Source: Petaurus breviceps papuanus | Taxonomy: Eukaryota; Chordata; Mammalia; Diprotodontia; Petauridae | NCBI GenBank assembly: GCA_028583685.1 | Contig: JAMXIF010001253.1 | Coordinates: 32,149,793 to 32,213,792 of the forward strand | DNA length: 64,000 nucleotides | Direction: 5' to 3' | Shown: piece by piece, positions 22,371 through 33,724 of the stretch | Layout: every line of letters begins with the position of its first letter | How positions within the stretch are numbered: the stretch's first letter is position 1 | Translations under genes and position numbers: made by a program | Notes under the pieces: model-generated | What the model saw: only the letters and a program-made list of their open reading frames with translations | The model's database searches: none | What the model was told of the DNA's origin: nothing

Positions 22371-22660
22371 TCTCTAAATATCTGGTATTTAGCTCAAGAG
22401 TGAGATAACTGGACCCTCTCCTACTCAGGTTCAGTCACAATAATGAGTCTCAGGAAAAGGGAACAACATGTATCATGTGACTAGATAAAGATTCCACTTT
22501 TCTGTTGTAGACAAGTGTTGGACCTTCTTGACTCAAAATAATGAAAAAGGGTAATGCCCCAAGTGACTCTGATATCTGGTCTAGAATTTGAAATGAAACT
22601 GTGATACTGCCTTTAATCCAAAGGATGCCACGAAATAGGTTATCAAGTCAAGTAAGAAAG
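22371..22660. other. Unassigned sequence
   Basis: No family recognised. Confidence 0.35.
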
Positions 22661-22666
22661 AAGGTA

Positions 22667-22911
22667 GGGGCAGTTAGGTGGCATAGTGAATAGAGTACCA
22701 GCCCTGGAGTCAGGAGGACCTGAGTTCAAATCCATACTCAGACACTTAACACTTACTAGTTGTGTGACCTTGGGCAAGTCACGTAACCCCAATTGCCCTT
22801 CCTTCTCCCCTCCAAAAAAACAAACAAACAAAAAAGAAAGGAAGGAAGGAAGGAAGGAAGGAAGGAAGGAAGGAAGGAAGGAAGGAAGGAAGGAAGGAAG
22901 GAAGGAAGGAA
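22667..22911 (+). repeat. Short SINE with expanded (GGAA)n tail
   Basis: The SINE body ends near 22815. The A-rich tail has grown into about 18 GGAA units (22838-22911). A short 'aagaaggta' repeat flanks the whole (about 22658-22666 and 22911-22919). Confidence 0.85.
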
Positions 22912-22994
22912 GAAGGTAATGTGCTACCTGAACTAGACCAGATGGATGGTATTTAAAGAGCCACAGGTTTTCTAAAAACTCTCTTTTTTGAATC

Positions 22995-23165
22995 CTGAAA
23001 TTGATAAAGAGCTTTGAAACTTATAAAGAACTTTACATACATTTTCCTATTTGATCCTCCCCAACAACCCTGTGAGATTGATGCTACAAGGATTATTATC
23101 TCTGTTTTACAGATGAGAAAACAAGTTTAATGACTCACTTGCCCATGGTCACACAACTGGTAAAG
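22995..23165 (-). repeat. MIR, antisense
   Basis: It has 'ttgatcctccccaacaaccc' and 'gttttacagatgagaaaac'. Confidence 0.75.
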
Positions 23166-23166
23166 T

Positions 23167-23275
23167 TCTGTCTCTCTGTCTCTCTCTTTGTGTCTCTGTA
23201 TCTGTCCCTTGGTCTTGCTATCTCTGTCTGTTTCTCTCCCCCTCTTTCCCTTTCCCCCTATCCCTTTTTTTCTTT
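23167..23275. repeat. Polypyrimidine tract (CT-rich)
   Basis: CTCTGT and CTTTCCC runs with few purines; low complexity. Confidence 0.8.
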
Positions 23276-23529
23276 TGGAACCTAGAAGTCTACATGACCT
23301 TGCATCAAGTAAAAACCAAATGGAGTCAGCAGATGCAGTCTAATTTCATCCTACTTTCTGGTTCTGTATTTTCAATATTAGGAATCATGTTCTTAATTCA
23401 TAGATAATATGTGAATGCAGATACATATGCATATATATGTGTTTGTGTATGTACATGTGTTGGCATATGTGTATGTGCATATGCATACATATGTATGAAG
23501 AGACACAGAGACAGAGAAAGAGAAATGTC

Positions 23530-23885
23530 AAAGTGGAATGTGCTGCCTTAGGAGGCAATGAGTTTCCTTTTACTGGAGGTCTTCACATAGATGCTGGATG
23601 ACCCTTTCTTAGTAGAATTGTAGAAGGAATTCTTAATTAGGTACAGATTGGACTACATGGTCTCTTAGGTTTTTGGTTTTTGTTTTAGTTTTAGTTTTTG
23701 CTTTTTGGGGGGCAATTGGGGTAAAGTGACTTGCCCAATTACACACAATAGTGTGTCAAGTGTCTGATGCTGGATTTGAACTCAGGTCCTCCTGACTCCA
23801 GGGCCAGTGCTCTATTCATTGTGCCACCTAGCCGCCCCTCTTAGGTCTTTTTCAACTCTAAGATTCTGCATTTCTATGAAGTTGA
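23530..23885 (+). repeat. CR1/L3 LINE 3' end, split by a SINE
   Basis: The left part has 'aagtggaatgtgctgcctta' and 'actggaggtcttcacataga'. The right part (after 23838) has 'tttttcaactctaagattct'. Confidence 0.75.
23671..23837 (-). repeat. Short tRNA-headed SINE (WSINE1-like), antisense
   Basis: Flanked by ctcttaggt (23662-23670 and 23838-23846), so it inserted into the CR1/L3 end. The head on the minus strand is 'ggggcggctaggtggcaca'. Confidence 0.88.
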
Positions 23886-24086
23886 GCTTTTTTGGTAAAT
23901 TTTCTAAAATGTACTAAGCTAGAAATGTTCCTGAAAGTCAATAAGCATCATAATTTTCATGAAATATCTCCATGTTCCTCACTTGATTAAAATTATCTCT
24001 AATTTTTCAGTGGGGACAACCGGACAAGTGTCCAAAGCTTAAAAATGCTAAAGGATGCTGCCCAAGAAGAGGTGGTGATTGTCTCA

Positions 24087-24094
24087 ATTGCACA

Positions 24095-24126
<32 letters not shown>

Positions 24127-24127
24127 T
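24087..24127. repeat. (CA)n microsatellite
   Basis: About 20 CA units with two CATA interruptions. Confidence 0.9.
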
Positions 24128-24334
24128 ACCTCTTCTCAGAAAATATTTTTAACAGATTTTTAAAGGTAGAGTTTTAAGGGAACTGATGCCTTTCATGGCT
24201 ATGCTCTACATTTGCAAGCTCACTTCTCTAGTAATTCAGTATAGAAGAGATCTCTGAAAGGATAGAGCTGATAGATCAAAGATCTGAACACTAAAGTCAA
24301 CTGGCAGATCTACACACAGATCATTCTAAGGTCC

Positions 24335-24720
24335 CATCACTCCGAATTTCTCACATTCTGCATCTTCTACCTCCATTCCTTTGCACTTGCTGTCCCCATT
24401 GCTCTCCATTCTCACCTCTATCTCTTGGGATTCCTGGCTTCCTTCAACACTCAGGCTTAGGCACCACCTTCTGTGAAGTCATTCCTCAGACACAGCTGCT
24501 AAAGCACATTTCCCCGAACTTTGTGTGTTTATTTTGCATATATTCAGTATATACTTATGTAATTCCATTTGTACATATTGTTGTCTTTCTGATTAGTATA
24601 TAAGTACCTTGCTGCCAAGGACTATTTCATTTTTGGTTTTGTACAGTTTTCCCAGCACCCAACACCAACTCTAGAACTTAGTAGTTAAGTGCTTAATCAA
24701 GGTTTGTAGAGTTAATGGAA
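24335..24720 (+). repeat. L2 LINE 3' end, sense
   Basis: It has 'cctttgcacttgctgtcccc', 'gcaccaccttctgtgaagtc', 'accttgctgccaaggactat' and an end 'gaacttagtagttaagtgc'. Confidence 0.75.
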
Positions 24721-24854
24721 TGGAATTTGAATAAGATGGTGGCCATCTCCTGACCTTCTTCCCATAATTACATTTCTCTGCTACTTCTTCCATCCCCTCC
24801 ATGGCTTCAAATCATACCTTCCCCCCTACCCAGTCAAGGCAAGTTATTATTATT

Positions 24855-25075
24855 GCTGCTGTAATAATAACATCTGTACTGTATTTTATTCTTTGCTGAG
24901 TGTTTTGATATCTGTGTGCTCATTCAATCTTCATAATAGACCTCTATAGTAAACAAGACTGTCGTGATTCTCTTCATTTAGCAGATGAAAAGTTTGAGGG
25001 CCAGCTCATTAGATGTACAGCTGAATTTGGAATTAGAACACAGGTCTCAACTCCCAATCCTATGTTCCTTCCAAC
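24855..25075 (-). repeat. MIR, antisense
   Basis: It has 'ttcatttagcagatgaaaag' and 'attagaacacaggtctcaac'. Confidence 0.6.
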
Positions 25076-25189
25076 ACAGGCAACAAATCTGTTGCCAATG
25101 ACACTCCTGCTGTGCATATACCTTATACGAAGTATGTGTGTGCTGGCCTCAGTGAATTTACACAAAGACCCTTGAGGGACCCTGATTAA

Positions 25190-25780
25190 CCACTGGAGGA
25201 TTAGTGTGTGTACATGAGTGGATGCATTGTTCTGTGTTGGTCCAGTGAGAAATCTATAGTAAGCACAGTAAGTATGTAAACTTACAGAAAGAGGAGATGG
25301 TCATCTCCACCAGGCACATGGGCTAAGCATTCCCTAGATCACACAGCCTAAAATGGGGATGGCTTAAGACAGGGTTGGAATTTTTCTGAAAAGTAGGCAG
25401 AATAATTTGCTTTGTTCAGTGGGTTGAAGCTTCATTGGCTTTAAGTTAGTGCTGCCTTTTTTTTTTTTTTAAATTACAGAAACCCAGTGTTGCATGAGAC
25501 CTCAGAGGTAACTCAATATGACCCATATAAAAACAGGAATCCCTGCAATTGCATCTGTAACATGATGTCACCCAGACTTCACATGAAGTCTTCTAGTTAT
25601 GAGAAGCCCACTGCCTCCCAAGGCAGACTATTCTGTATACAGACAGCTCAAATACAAAGATTTTCCCCTGTTAGAAAAAAAAATTCTTTAAGACAAGAAT
25701 GGTTTCATTTTTATCTTCAAATCTTCAGAGTAGACTTGTAACTAGGTGGGGCAACTATGATTTTGGCTAGAGGCACTGAT
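25190..25780. other. Unassigned sequence
   Basis: It includes a T run at 25458-25471 and a stretch 'cagaaacccagtgttgcatg' with no recognised family. Confidence 0.35.
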
Positions 25781-25784
25781 AGCA

Positions 25785-26145
25785 CTCATACACCTCCTTA
25801 CAACCTTGATGTAAGTAATGAGATAATCATGTTCTCCATTTTATAGATGAGGAAATAAGTTCATAAACATTATTTGAATTACTCATGTTACTCAGCTAGT
25901 TAGTGGCAGATTCAGGACTCTTTCAACTATCTCATAGCTGATTATTATGCATTAACTTATATATCCTCACAGATAACCTATGGATTAGAAATTCCAAGCA
26001 TTATCATTAGCCCCATTTTACAGATGAGGAAACTGAGGTTTAAAATGTACACATGAATTATCCTAGGTTATTAACATTGTTTTCCAATCCAAAATGCCTT
26101 ATAGTAAGTGACAGAGCCCAGACTTTAATTCAATTAAATTCAATT
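25785..26145 (-). repeat. Two MIR copies in tandem, antisense
   Basis: The first has 'ttttatagatgaggaaata' (about 25840) and the second 'attttacagatgaggaaact' (about 26015). Each has its own 'agtgacagagcccaga'- or 'agtggcagattcagga'-like end. Confidence 0.65.
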
Positions 26146-26744
26146 CCCAAAACATTTACTAAACATTTATTATATTTAAAGAACTGTGCTGAGTTGTTTC
26201 CTGAGATAATATATATGTTAAATGGTACTTTTTTTTTGCACAGTTTTCAAAGATGTCCAAAGTATAAATAAGCAATTCCCAGAAGATAGGAAAACCTTCT
26301 TTCAGGCCTCTACCATCTAATGGCTCTTGGCATAAGTGGTGAGACTTCATTATCTCCTTTGATGATCATGAAGCTACAGGCTGGCAGAGAACTTCTGATT
26401 ACATCAGGATGGCCATGTTCCTCATCAGTATTTCCCCTAGATCGCTTGGCAGGCTCTGTCCTTATTTATGAAATGTGGAGCCTGAAAATCTGTCTGTTCA
26501 GCTGCTTTATTGGAGTCCTGGGAAGGATTTGAGCTTGTCATAAGTTGTAGCTTAGCTTTAAATTTGGATCCAGGCTACAGTCAACCTGCTCTATTTGGGA
26601 ACCAGTATAGTTTGGAGAGACAGTGGGGGAGACCGTAACACAATCTCTCTCTCAAAACAATCTGCCAGTCACAGAGTTACTGAGCAACACATTTGAGAAA
26701 AGATCTGCCCACTTGCACTTTTCACTTCTATTAGCTTTCTTTTC

Positions 26745-26884
26745 TTTTTCCATTTTTTTAGGCAATCAGGATTAAGTTACTTGCCCAGGGTCATGCAGCT
26801 AGTAAGTATCTAAGGTTATATTTGAACTCATGTCCTCCAGTCTCCATGGCTTGTGCTCTATCCAGTGTACCACTTAACTGCCCC
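26745..26884 (-). repeat. Short tRNA-headed SINE, antisense
   Basis: It is flanked by the exact 15-base duplication attagctttcttttc (26730-26744 and 26885-26899). The minus-strand head is 'ggggcagttaagtggtacac'. Confidence 0.9.
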
Positions 26885-27104
26885 ATTAGCTTTCTTTTCC
26901 AGCTTTCTATTACATGTGTGACTTCAACCCCCACTTAGCAAATAAGTCCTTTGCAAGCACAAAAATTACAGAAACGAATGTAGTTTCAACTATGTATGTA
27001 GTCAGTTTTCCGGATTAGACCTTGGGCAAGGATTCTCTCTCCCAGGGGCTGGTCACCTTCAGGGTGTTGGTGTAGATTGACTATGAGTATGATGTATAGT
27101 ATAA

Positions 27105-27235
27105 AAATCTAGGATAGTATTAGAATAAGATGCAAAGATTGTTTCATTTTTGTCTTTGTCTCTGAAAGTCTAGCAATATTAAGTGCCTGGGAAATAGGAG
27201 TCCCTTAGCAAATATTTGTTGATTAATTGATCGAT
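27105..27235 (+). repeat. L2 LINE 3' end, sense
   Basis: It has 'gattgtttcatttttgtctt' and 'agcaaatatttgttgattaa'. Confidence 0.55.
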
Positions 27236-27244
27236 AGATTGACA

Positions 27245-27355
27245 TGTGGTTTAGTCCCAGCTCTATCACTTAGTGATGATGATCTTAGACAAGTCATTTC
27301 ATCACTAAAGTCTCAGTTTCCTCATCTATAAAAGGGGAATATTATCTGTCTATGT
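27245..27355 (+). repeat. MIR, sense
   Basis: It has 'ccagctctatcacttagtga' and 'cagtttcctcatctataaaa'. Confidence 0.65.
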
Positions 27356-27359
27356 CACG

Positions 27360-27800
27360 GTAAGTAGAGAGCTGACCCTGAAGTCAGGAAGATCTATGTT
27401 CAAGTCTCACTTCTTCTTTACTACTATTTGACCTTGGGCAAGGCACTTAACATTTCAGTGCTCTAAGAAAACTCTAAGACTATAAGTTGCAGAAAAGGTT
27501 GTTATTGTTCAGTCTTCTAGTCATGTCCAACTCTACATGACCCTGTTTGGGGTTTCTTGGCAGAGATACTGAAGTGGTTGACCATTTCTTTCTCCAGATC
27601 ATTTTACAAATGAGGAACTGAGCCAAATAGTGTTAAGTGACTTGCCCAGAGTCACACAGCTAGTAAGTGTCTGAGGCTAGATTTGAACTCAGATCCTCTT
27701 GACTCCAGGCTCTATCCATTTCATCACCCAGCTGCTCGGCTAGCTTCCCTAGCTGCAGAGAAGGTACTGATCTGTATCATCAAAGGAAGATGAAGTCATT
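27360..27800 (+). repeat. SINE with 'ttgcagagaaggt' tail, split by MAR1
   Basis: The left piece (27360-27499) ends 'aagttgcagaaaaggt'; the right piece (27754-27800) resumes 'gcagagaaggtactgatctg'. The middle is an antisense MAR1. Confidence 0.65.
27500..27753 (-). repeat. MAR1-type CORE-SINE, antisense
   Basis: It is full length from tail ('ttgttattgttcagtcttct') to head ('tcacccagctgctc') and flanked by gcagaaaaggt/gcagagaaggt. Confidence 0.85.
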
Positions 27801-27945
27801 GTCCATTTGATATAGTTTGTAGCTTCATTCTCAAAGAGCACATGACATCAGGGAGGTGATGCCATGACATACAAGTGAATTGGACTTAAGTGAGGAAGTG
27901 CTGTGCAAAGTCACCAACCTCACTTTCTCCTCCAGTAAAAATAAC
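27800..27945 (+). repeat. Dispersed repeat, family not assigned (copy 2)
   Basis: It shares 'acatcagggaggtgatgcca', 'aagtgaattgga' and 'cctcactttctcctccag' with the copy at 48655-48900. Confidence 0.6.
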
Positions 27946-28369
27946 AACAGCACACATACATAAACCATCAAATACTTGTGTTATATAGAAATAGTGTAAC
28001 ACTCAAAAGAGAGATCACATACATGTGAAAATACTCAACCCAAATGGACAAATTGGATATTCTTTCCAATAACTCAGATTAGAACCCACCCATGTCTGCC
28101 CATCTCTTTATGCAACTCTTGTTCACAGTTTTGCAAGGACTTTCCTCCCATTTTCTTGATGTCACAAAGGTATCAGTGGAATACAAGGGCTATGCACCTA
28201 GTAGACCTTACATTCACCACATGACCAGCCCATCTTCTCTTCCTCGCATATATTTCATTGATAACACCTTTAGTCTTATTCTTCACATTTCCTTACAGCC
28301 TGCTCACACCCAACATGTGCTTCTCCATCACCAGGATATTGATTTTTAGTTCTTCAGAGGCAGCTATAT

Positions 28370-28620
28370 TTTGTGAAACAAAACAAACATTTATTAAATG
28401 CCAACTATATACCAGACATTGTGCTCAGTGCTCTATAAACATTATCTCATCTGATCCTCACAAACAGCTCTTTGGAGGCAGGTACTAATATTATATTCAT
28501 TTTACAGTTGAATAAACATAGGTAGATAGAAGTTAAGTGACTTGGCCAAGTTCATATAGCTAGTAAGTGTCTAAGGCTGAATTTCAACTCTGATCTTCCT
28601 GATTCTGGGTGCAGAACTCC
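28370..28620 (-). repeat. MIR, antisense, near full length
   Basis: It runs 'aacatttattaaatgccaac', 'attatctcatctgatcctca', 'ttcattttacagttgaataa' and 'tcatatagctagtaagtgtc'. Confidence 0.75.
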
Positions 28621-28824
28621 ACTACATTTTGAAAAGTTACTATAATAAAGTAATACTACTTTCTACCACTCCCTACGATAAACAAAGTGCAATTCAAAGT
28701 AAATTAGATGAGTCCATGAGTAAGATTCCATTAGAAACATATCACATTACCCTGGTTGTTTTATTTTATATAGAATCATATATTGTTAGAGTAAGATCTA
28801 AGACCAGGAACTTTGGAGAGACAG

Positions 28825-28990
28825 AATGATGTAGCACAAGTTCCATATATGAAGTCAGATGACATAGATTCAAATCTCAGCTTTATCACATCTTACTTGA
28901 CTGATTTGGGGAAAGTCACTGCATCTTTCTGGGTCTTGTACTAGCTCATCTAAGTTTCTCTCTAACTCTAGACTTATGATCCTAATGTCA
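28825..28990 (+). repeat. MIR-like SINE, sense
   Basis: It has 'catagattcaaatctcagct' and 'tctaactctagacttatgat'. Confidence 0.6.
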
Positions 28991-29004
28991 TTTATATTAG
29001 CTCC

Positions 29005-29495
29005 TACACTTTAATTTTTTTTTAACATATTTTACATTTCTCCCAATTACATGTTAAAATTTTAAACTTTGGGCAGCTAGGTGGCGCAGTGAATAGAACA
29101 CCGGTCCTAGAGTCAAGAGGATCTGGGTTTGGATCCAGCCTCAGACACTTAACACACACAAAAACAAACTAGCCATGTGACCTTGGGCAAGTCACAACCC
29201 CAATTGCTCTCAAAAAAAAAACCAAAAAACAAAAAAAATTTTTTTTACTTTTTTTTAGTTTTTAGTTCAAAATTCTATCCCTCCTTTTCCCCATTCCTGA
29301 GACAGTAGGCCATCAGGTATAGGTTGTACATATGTAATCATGTAAAACATTTCCATATTAGTAATTTTGTATAGGAAGATTCAAATAAAAGAAAAAAGAA
29401 TGAAAGAAAGAAAGTAGAAAAAAAATAGCGTGCTTCAGTCTGTATTCAAACAATATCAGTTCTTTCTCTGGAGGCAGATAGTATGCTTCATCATT
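29005..29495 (-). repeat. L1 3' end, antisense, carrying a SINE
   Basis: The plus strand reads 'acatttctcccaattacatg', then after the SINE 'caaaattctatccctccttt' and 'caatatcagttctttctctg', the marsupial L1 3' untranslated region read backwards. It is 5'-truncated near 29495. Confidence 0.75.
29070..29235 (+). repeat. Short tRNA-headed SINE (WSINE1-like)
   Basis: The head 'gggcagctaggtggcgcagt' is intact and the A-rich tail ends near 29235. It lies inside the L1 3' end. Confidence 0.88.
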
Positions 29496-29499
29496 AGGC

Positions 29500-29940
29500 C
29501 TTTGAGCTCCCACACAATATACATATTGCTGTCATACATACAAAGAGGTTAAGCCTCTTATTGAAGGCTATACAGCTTTAGGGAGCCTTTATTTGGAGCC
29601 TAATGAATTTCTTCATAATGGATCCAATTTTTATTGTGCGGCAGATGATGGAAAAGCAGGAAGAAATACAACTGAATTCTACCCCATAACTCCTCAACAC
29701 ATCTAGAAAACACAGGTCTGCAGTCACTGGGTAGAGAGTTTTGCTTGGAACAGCTTTGAGGAACTTTCCATTGCAGGGAGAAGCTGTACATCAGAACAAG
29801 AAAAGGTCCAAAACACACATAAATGGGCCTGAGCTTGTGCAGGGTGCAGAAGTAGGTGCCAACTGGCAACTCTGTTGCTCACTTCCAGGAATGTGCTAAA
29901 GTCAATTTGTGCTGGCTCACAGGTGCCAATAATTAAATTT
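29500..29940. other. Non-repetitive sequence
   Basis: No family recognised on either strand. Confidence 0.4.
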
Positions 29941-29942
29941 TC

Positions 29943-29960
29943 GGTGTAAATATTTACACC
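29943..29960. promoter_or_regulatory. Perfect 18-bp palindrome with two facing forkhead-like sites
   Basis: GGTGTAAATATTTACACC is exactly its own reverse complement. The halves read GTAAATA and TATTTAC, matching the forkhead consensus RYAAAYA in both orientations. TAATTA lies 9 bases upstream. Function is a guess from motifs alone. Confidence 0.4.
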
Positions 29961-31200
29961 TTGGAAATCAGTAAATGCTACAAATCAAGTCGTGATTCCT
30001 TGTTTTATTTATTGTCTAGACCTAAGAATGTGATGGAGAAAATGTTAATAATGCAGATTAAGTTTAAAGTATTTCATTTATATATACATTTATTTTCTGG
30101 GAAGCCAGTCATTAAACATTTAACAGCACACTCTTACTTACTCTTAGTTCCAGTGACAGATCCAGAGAAGAGTGAGAAAGGGACTGGCACATGTGCCCTA
30201 GTCTGTGTACCTAGCAAAAACACAAGTTCAGAAGGAAGCGGAACTTGTACAGGTCTCAGTTCCAGCCTCCAACCCAATCTAAAGCCTGTAGCAAAATAAT
30301 CAGAGCAGGAATCTCAGACCAAAGGAGAGTCAGAAGTCCTGTCACTGATAATCGTCAGGGCTGGCTAATAGTAGCTAAGTCCAGCAATAGTCTTCTGAAA
30401 CTCCAACGGGAGCGTGCCCATGGGTGTGTTGCTCAACTATAAACCTAGGACGGGAACTTACTGTAGTGAGAATAAGTTGGTCATCTTGATATGTCTGAAT
30501 CCATTTGGTTTTAAGCTTCCATTTTGTGGTGGAATAGCTGTTGTGTAAATTTTTTTTTTTTCTGTATTAAGATAAGGATTTAAGTGGCATAGTTTGGTAA
30601 TGATATGTTTGCTTCCCAAATTTGATAAATAGCTACTAATGACAGGCATCCTCCAAATTTGTTAAACAACTAACAAATACTTGCTAATAACATTAACTCT
30701 GATAGTTTCTCTTCATCATAAACTTATGTAATAATAAATCACCAATCAGAAACTGGGTTAACACCTGTGGCCAGAACTGTAAGAAGCCCACCAGGGACCC
30801 CTAGTTTTCAGCTTTGTGTCATGACTGAGACTGGTTCTTATGTTCTCTTGCACTTGGGATCTAAGCAACACTGTGTTGACTTAGGACAGCACTGATTGAC
30901 TAGCAGAGATTACCGACTTGCCAGGCAACCAATTTGGAGGAAGACACATGACCTTCAGCTAGGCAGAGAGGGAACCTTATCATTTAGTACTATTATGAGA
31001 CACACTTACTGTGAAACCCTAGAAAATCAGGTTGATAATTTATTTCTAGTGGGGTTAATATTTGTATCATCTAGTAAATAATATAAACTAACATTTGCAT
31101 TTGTTTGATAAAATTATTCTTAGCACTAAGAAGTATAAACCTAATTAGTGTTTCCAGAGCACTACTTTGCATAATCAATTGTGTCAGTTTTTGCAGGTAC
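29961..31200. other. Unassigned sequence
   Basis: 1.2 kb without a recognised repeat or gene. Possibly a diverged mobile element (several A/G-rich and purine-biased stretches), but no terminal structure is visible. Confidence 0.35.
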
Positions 31201-31712
31201 AAACATGTACAACAGCTTGGGACAAAAAAGTACAAAACCTTATCCATACAACAAACTCACTGAAAATTAGGATGGGCCAAATATAATCTAATAACTATGG
31301 GACAACAAGAAATGTTTTAAAAGTCAAAAGACTAAAAAAATAACAAAAGAAAATGTAAGGTATCAGGGCAGAGCCAAGATGGTGGAGTAAAAGCAGGGAT
31401 TTGCTTGAACTCTCCCCCAGACCTCTCCAAATACCTGTGAAAAATTACTCTAAACAAACTCTAGAGCTACAGAACCCACAAAACAACAGAGTGAAACACA
31501 TCTCCAGTCCAAGACAGCCTAGAAAGTCAACAGGAAGTCTATATCACACCAGGCTGGGAGTGGAACACAGCCCAACGCAGACCACACACTGGCACAGAGG
31601 AGCAGAACTCAGGGCACTGAATCACTGGCAGCTGTGGAGGTTTCTCGGCTTCTCAACCCACAATGCCAAAGATAGCACAGAAGGTCAGTGGGAAAACTCT
31701 GTGGGACCTAGG

Positions 31713-32252
31713 TGTAGCAGCAAGCACCCCAAGTGTCCTCAGGGTTGCTGCCGACACAGGTTCTTGGATCTGCTTTGATAAAGGAAAGCAACTCAAAATG
31801 GGTTAACAAGCTATTTTAATCAGTCAAATAGGTATCCTTCACCTAGTTCAGGGGAAAAAGATCAGCACCCCGAACTTCAGAGTATACAGGCAGAATTATC
31901 AAGACAGAGAAACAGATCAAGTAGACAGTTTCCAAACTGTCCAACCATTATATCCATACCAAATCAACATCTGGGTTTCAACATCTGGCCTTTTCAAAGC
32001 TGGGGGACTCTCAACAATGGCTTCCAGAGTTTCATCTGATCAAATCACAGAACACTTCTCAAAGTGAGCCCCAAAACAAAGCTACACATCAGGGCTTATA
32101 TAGCCTTCTCCTGGCTCAGAGAATGTAACAACCTTATTGACCCACTGGCCAATCAAAAAGTATCTACCGAAAAACAAGCCTCCCACCCCAGGCTCCAGGT
32201 GCACTTTAGCCTAGGGGCAGGAAAGATCTTAAAAATGTATATTCCCATTACA
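31713..32252 (-). mobile_element. Solo LTR, family A (5-bp target duplication)
   Basis: A fossil retroviral LTR of 540 bp with TGTA...TACA ends, flanked by CTAGG on both sides (31708-31712 and 32253-32257). On the minus strand it has a TATA box (ggctatataagccc) and an ATTAAA polyadenylation signal. It matches the LTR at 44712-45326 over most of its length. It inserted into the younger HAL1, so it is younger than that element. The 5-bp duplication fits a class III/ERVL-like integrase better than gammaretroviral ones, but the class is not settled. No internal region remains. Confidence 0.88.
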
Positions 32253-32462
32253 CTAGGTGAAAGAGGAGCTAGGTCCAGCTGGGGTCTGGCCCCAGCCCTA
32301 GGGTGGCAGAGGTGGCATCAGGCACACAGGCAGTGGGGGATCAAGTGGTTGATATAGAGCCCCTGAAGCCTGGGACAGTACATCTACCCCCATCTTCACC
32401 CCCACTGGAAGCAGAGTTCTACCTTGACAAAGAGTTAGAAAGTCAAGTATTTGGCTGGGAAG

Positions 32463-33525
32463 ATGAGCAAATGGCATGAAAAAACACAGACTATAGAATC
32501 TTACTTTGGTGACAAAGAAGGCAACAAAGTCAAAGGTCCTACATAAAAAGCCTCCAAGAAAAATATGAATTTGTCATGGGCCATGGAAGAGCTCAAAAAG
32601 GATTTTGAAAATCAAGTAAGAGAAGTAGAGGAAAAAATGGGAAGAGAAAAGAGAGTGATGCAAGAAAATCATGAAAAACGAGTCAACAGCTTACTAAAGG
32701 AGACCCCAAAAATACTGAGGAAAATAACACCTTAAAAATAGATTAACCCAAATGGCAAAAGAGATTCACATAGTCAATGAGGAGAATGCCTTAAAAGCAT
32801 AATTGGCCAAATGGAACAGGAGATCCAAAAGCTCACTGAAGAAAATAATTCCTTCAAAATTAGAATGGAGCAAATGGAAGCTAATGACATTATGAGAAAT
32901 CAAGAAATTATAAGACAAAACCAAAAGAATGAAAAAAAAAGAAGACAATGTGAAATATCTCATTGGAAAAACCACTGACCTGGAAAATAGATCCAGGAGA
33001 GATAATTTAAAAATCATTGGACTACCTGAAAGCCATGACCAAAAAACTATCCTAGAAATCATCCTTCAAGAAATTATCAAGGAAAACTGCCCTGATATTC
33101 TTGAACCAGAGGGTAAAATAGAAATGGAAAGAATCCATTGATCACCTCTTGAAAGAGATCCCAAAAGGAAAACTCCTAGGAATATTGTAGCCATATTCTA
33201 GAGTCCTCAGGTCAACGAGAAAATACTACAAGCAGCCAGAAAGAAACAATTTGAGTATTGTGGAAATACAATCAGGATAACACAAGATCTAGCAGCTTCT
33301 AAATTAAGGGATCATCAGAGGGCTCGGAATATGATATTCCAGAGGTTAAAGGAGCTGGGATTAAAAGCAAGAATCACCTACCCAGAAAAACTGAGTATAA
33401 TACTTCAGGGTAAAAAATGGATATTCCATGAAATGGATGACTTTCAAGCATTCTTGATGAAAAGACCAGAGCTGAATAGAAAATCTGACTTTCAAATACA
33501 AAATCAAGAAAGTATGAAGAGGTAA
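32463..33525 (+). pseudogene. HAL1 ORF1 remnant
   Basis: The frame opens MSKWHEKTQTIESYFG at 32463, the usual start of marsupial L1 ORF1. A lysine/glutamate-rich coiled-coil part follows (about 32560-32960), then an RNA-recognition part (RDNLKIIGLPESHD near 33000), then the C-terminal domain (LKARITYPEKLSIIL near 33350). It stops after SMKR at 33525. At least two stops or frameshifts break it (one after codon 27), so no whole protein is made. ORF1 proteins of this family bind RNA as trimers. Confidence 0.75.
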
Positions 33526-33640
33526 ATAGGAAAGAGAAATCATAAGGTACTTATTAAAGTTGAACTGTTTACATTCCTACATGGAAAGATGATATTTGTA
33601 ACTCATGAGATCTTTCTCAGTATTAGGGTAATTGGAGGAA

Positions 33641-33642
33641 AT

Positions 33643-33724
<82 letters not shown>
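33641..33724. repeat. (GATA)n microsatellite
   Basis: About 20 perfect GATA/ATAG units inside the HAL1 spacer. Confidence 0.95.

Noticed and set aside
22838-22911. (GGAA)n as an ETS enhancer or a coding repeat
   Set aside because: It is the expanded tail of a SINE; a regulatory role would be pure speculation here.
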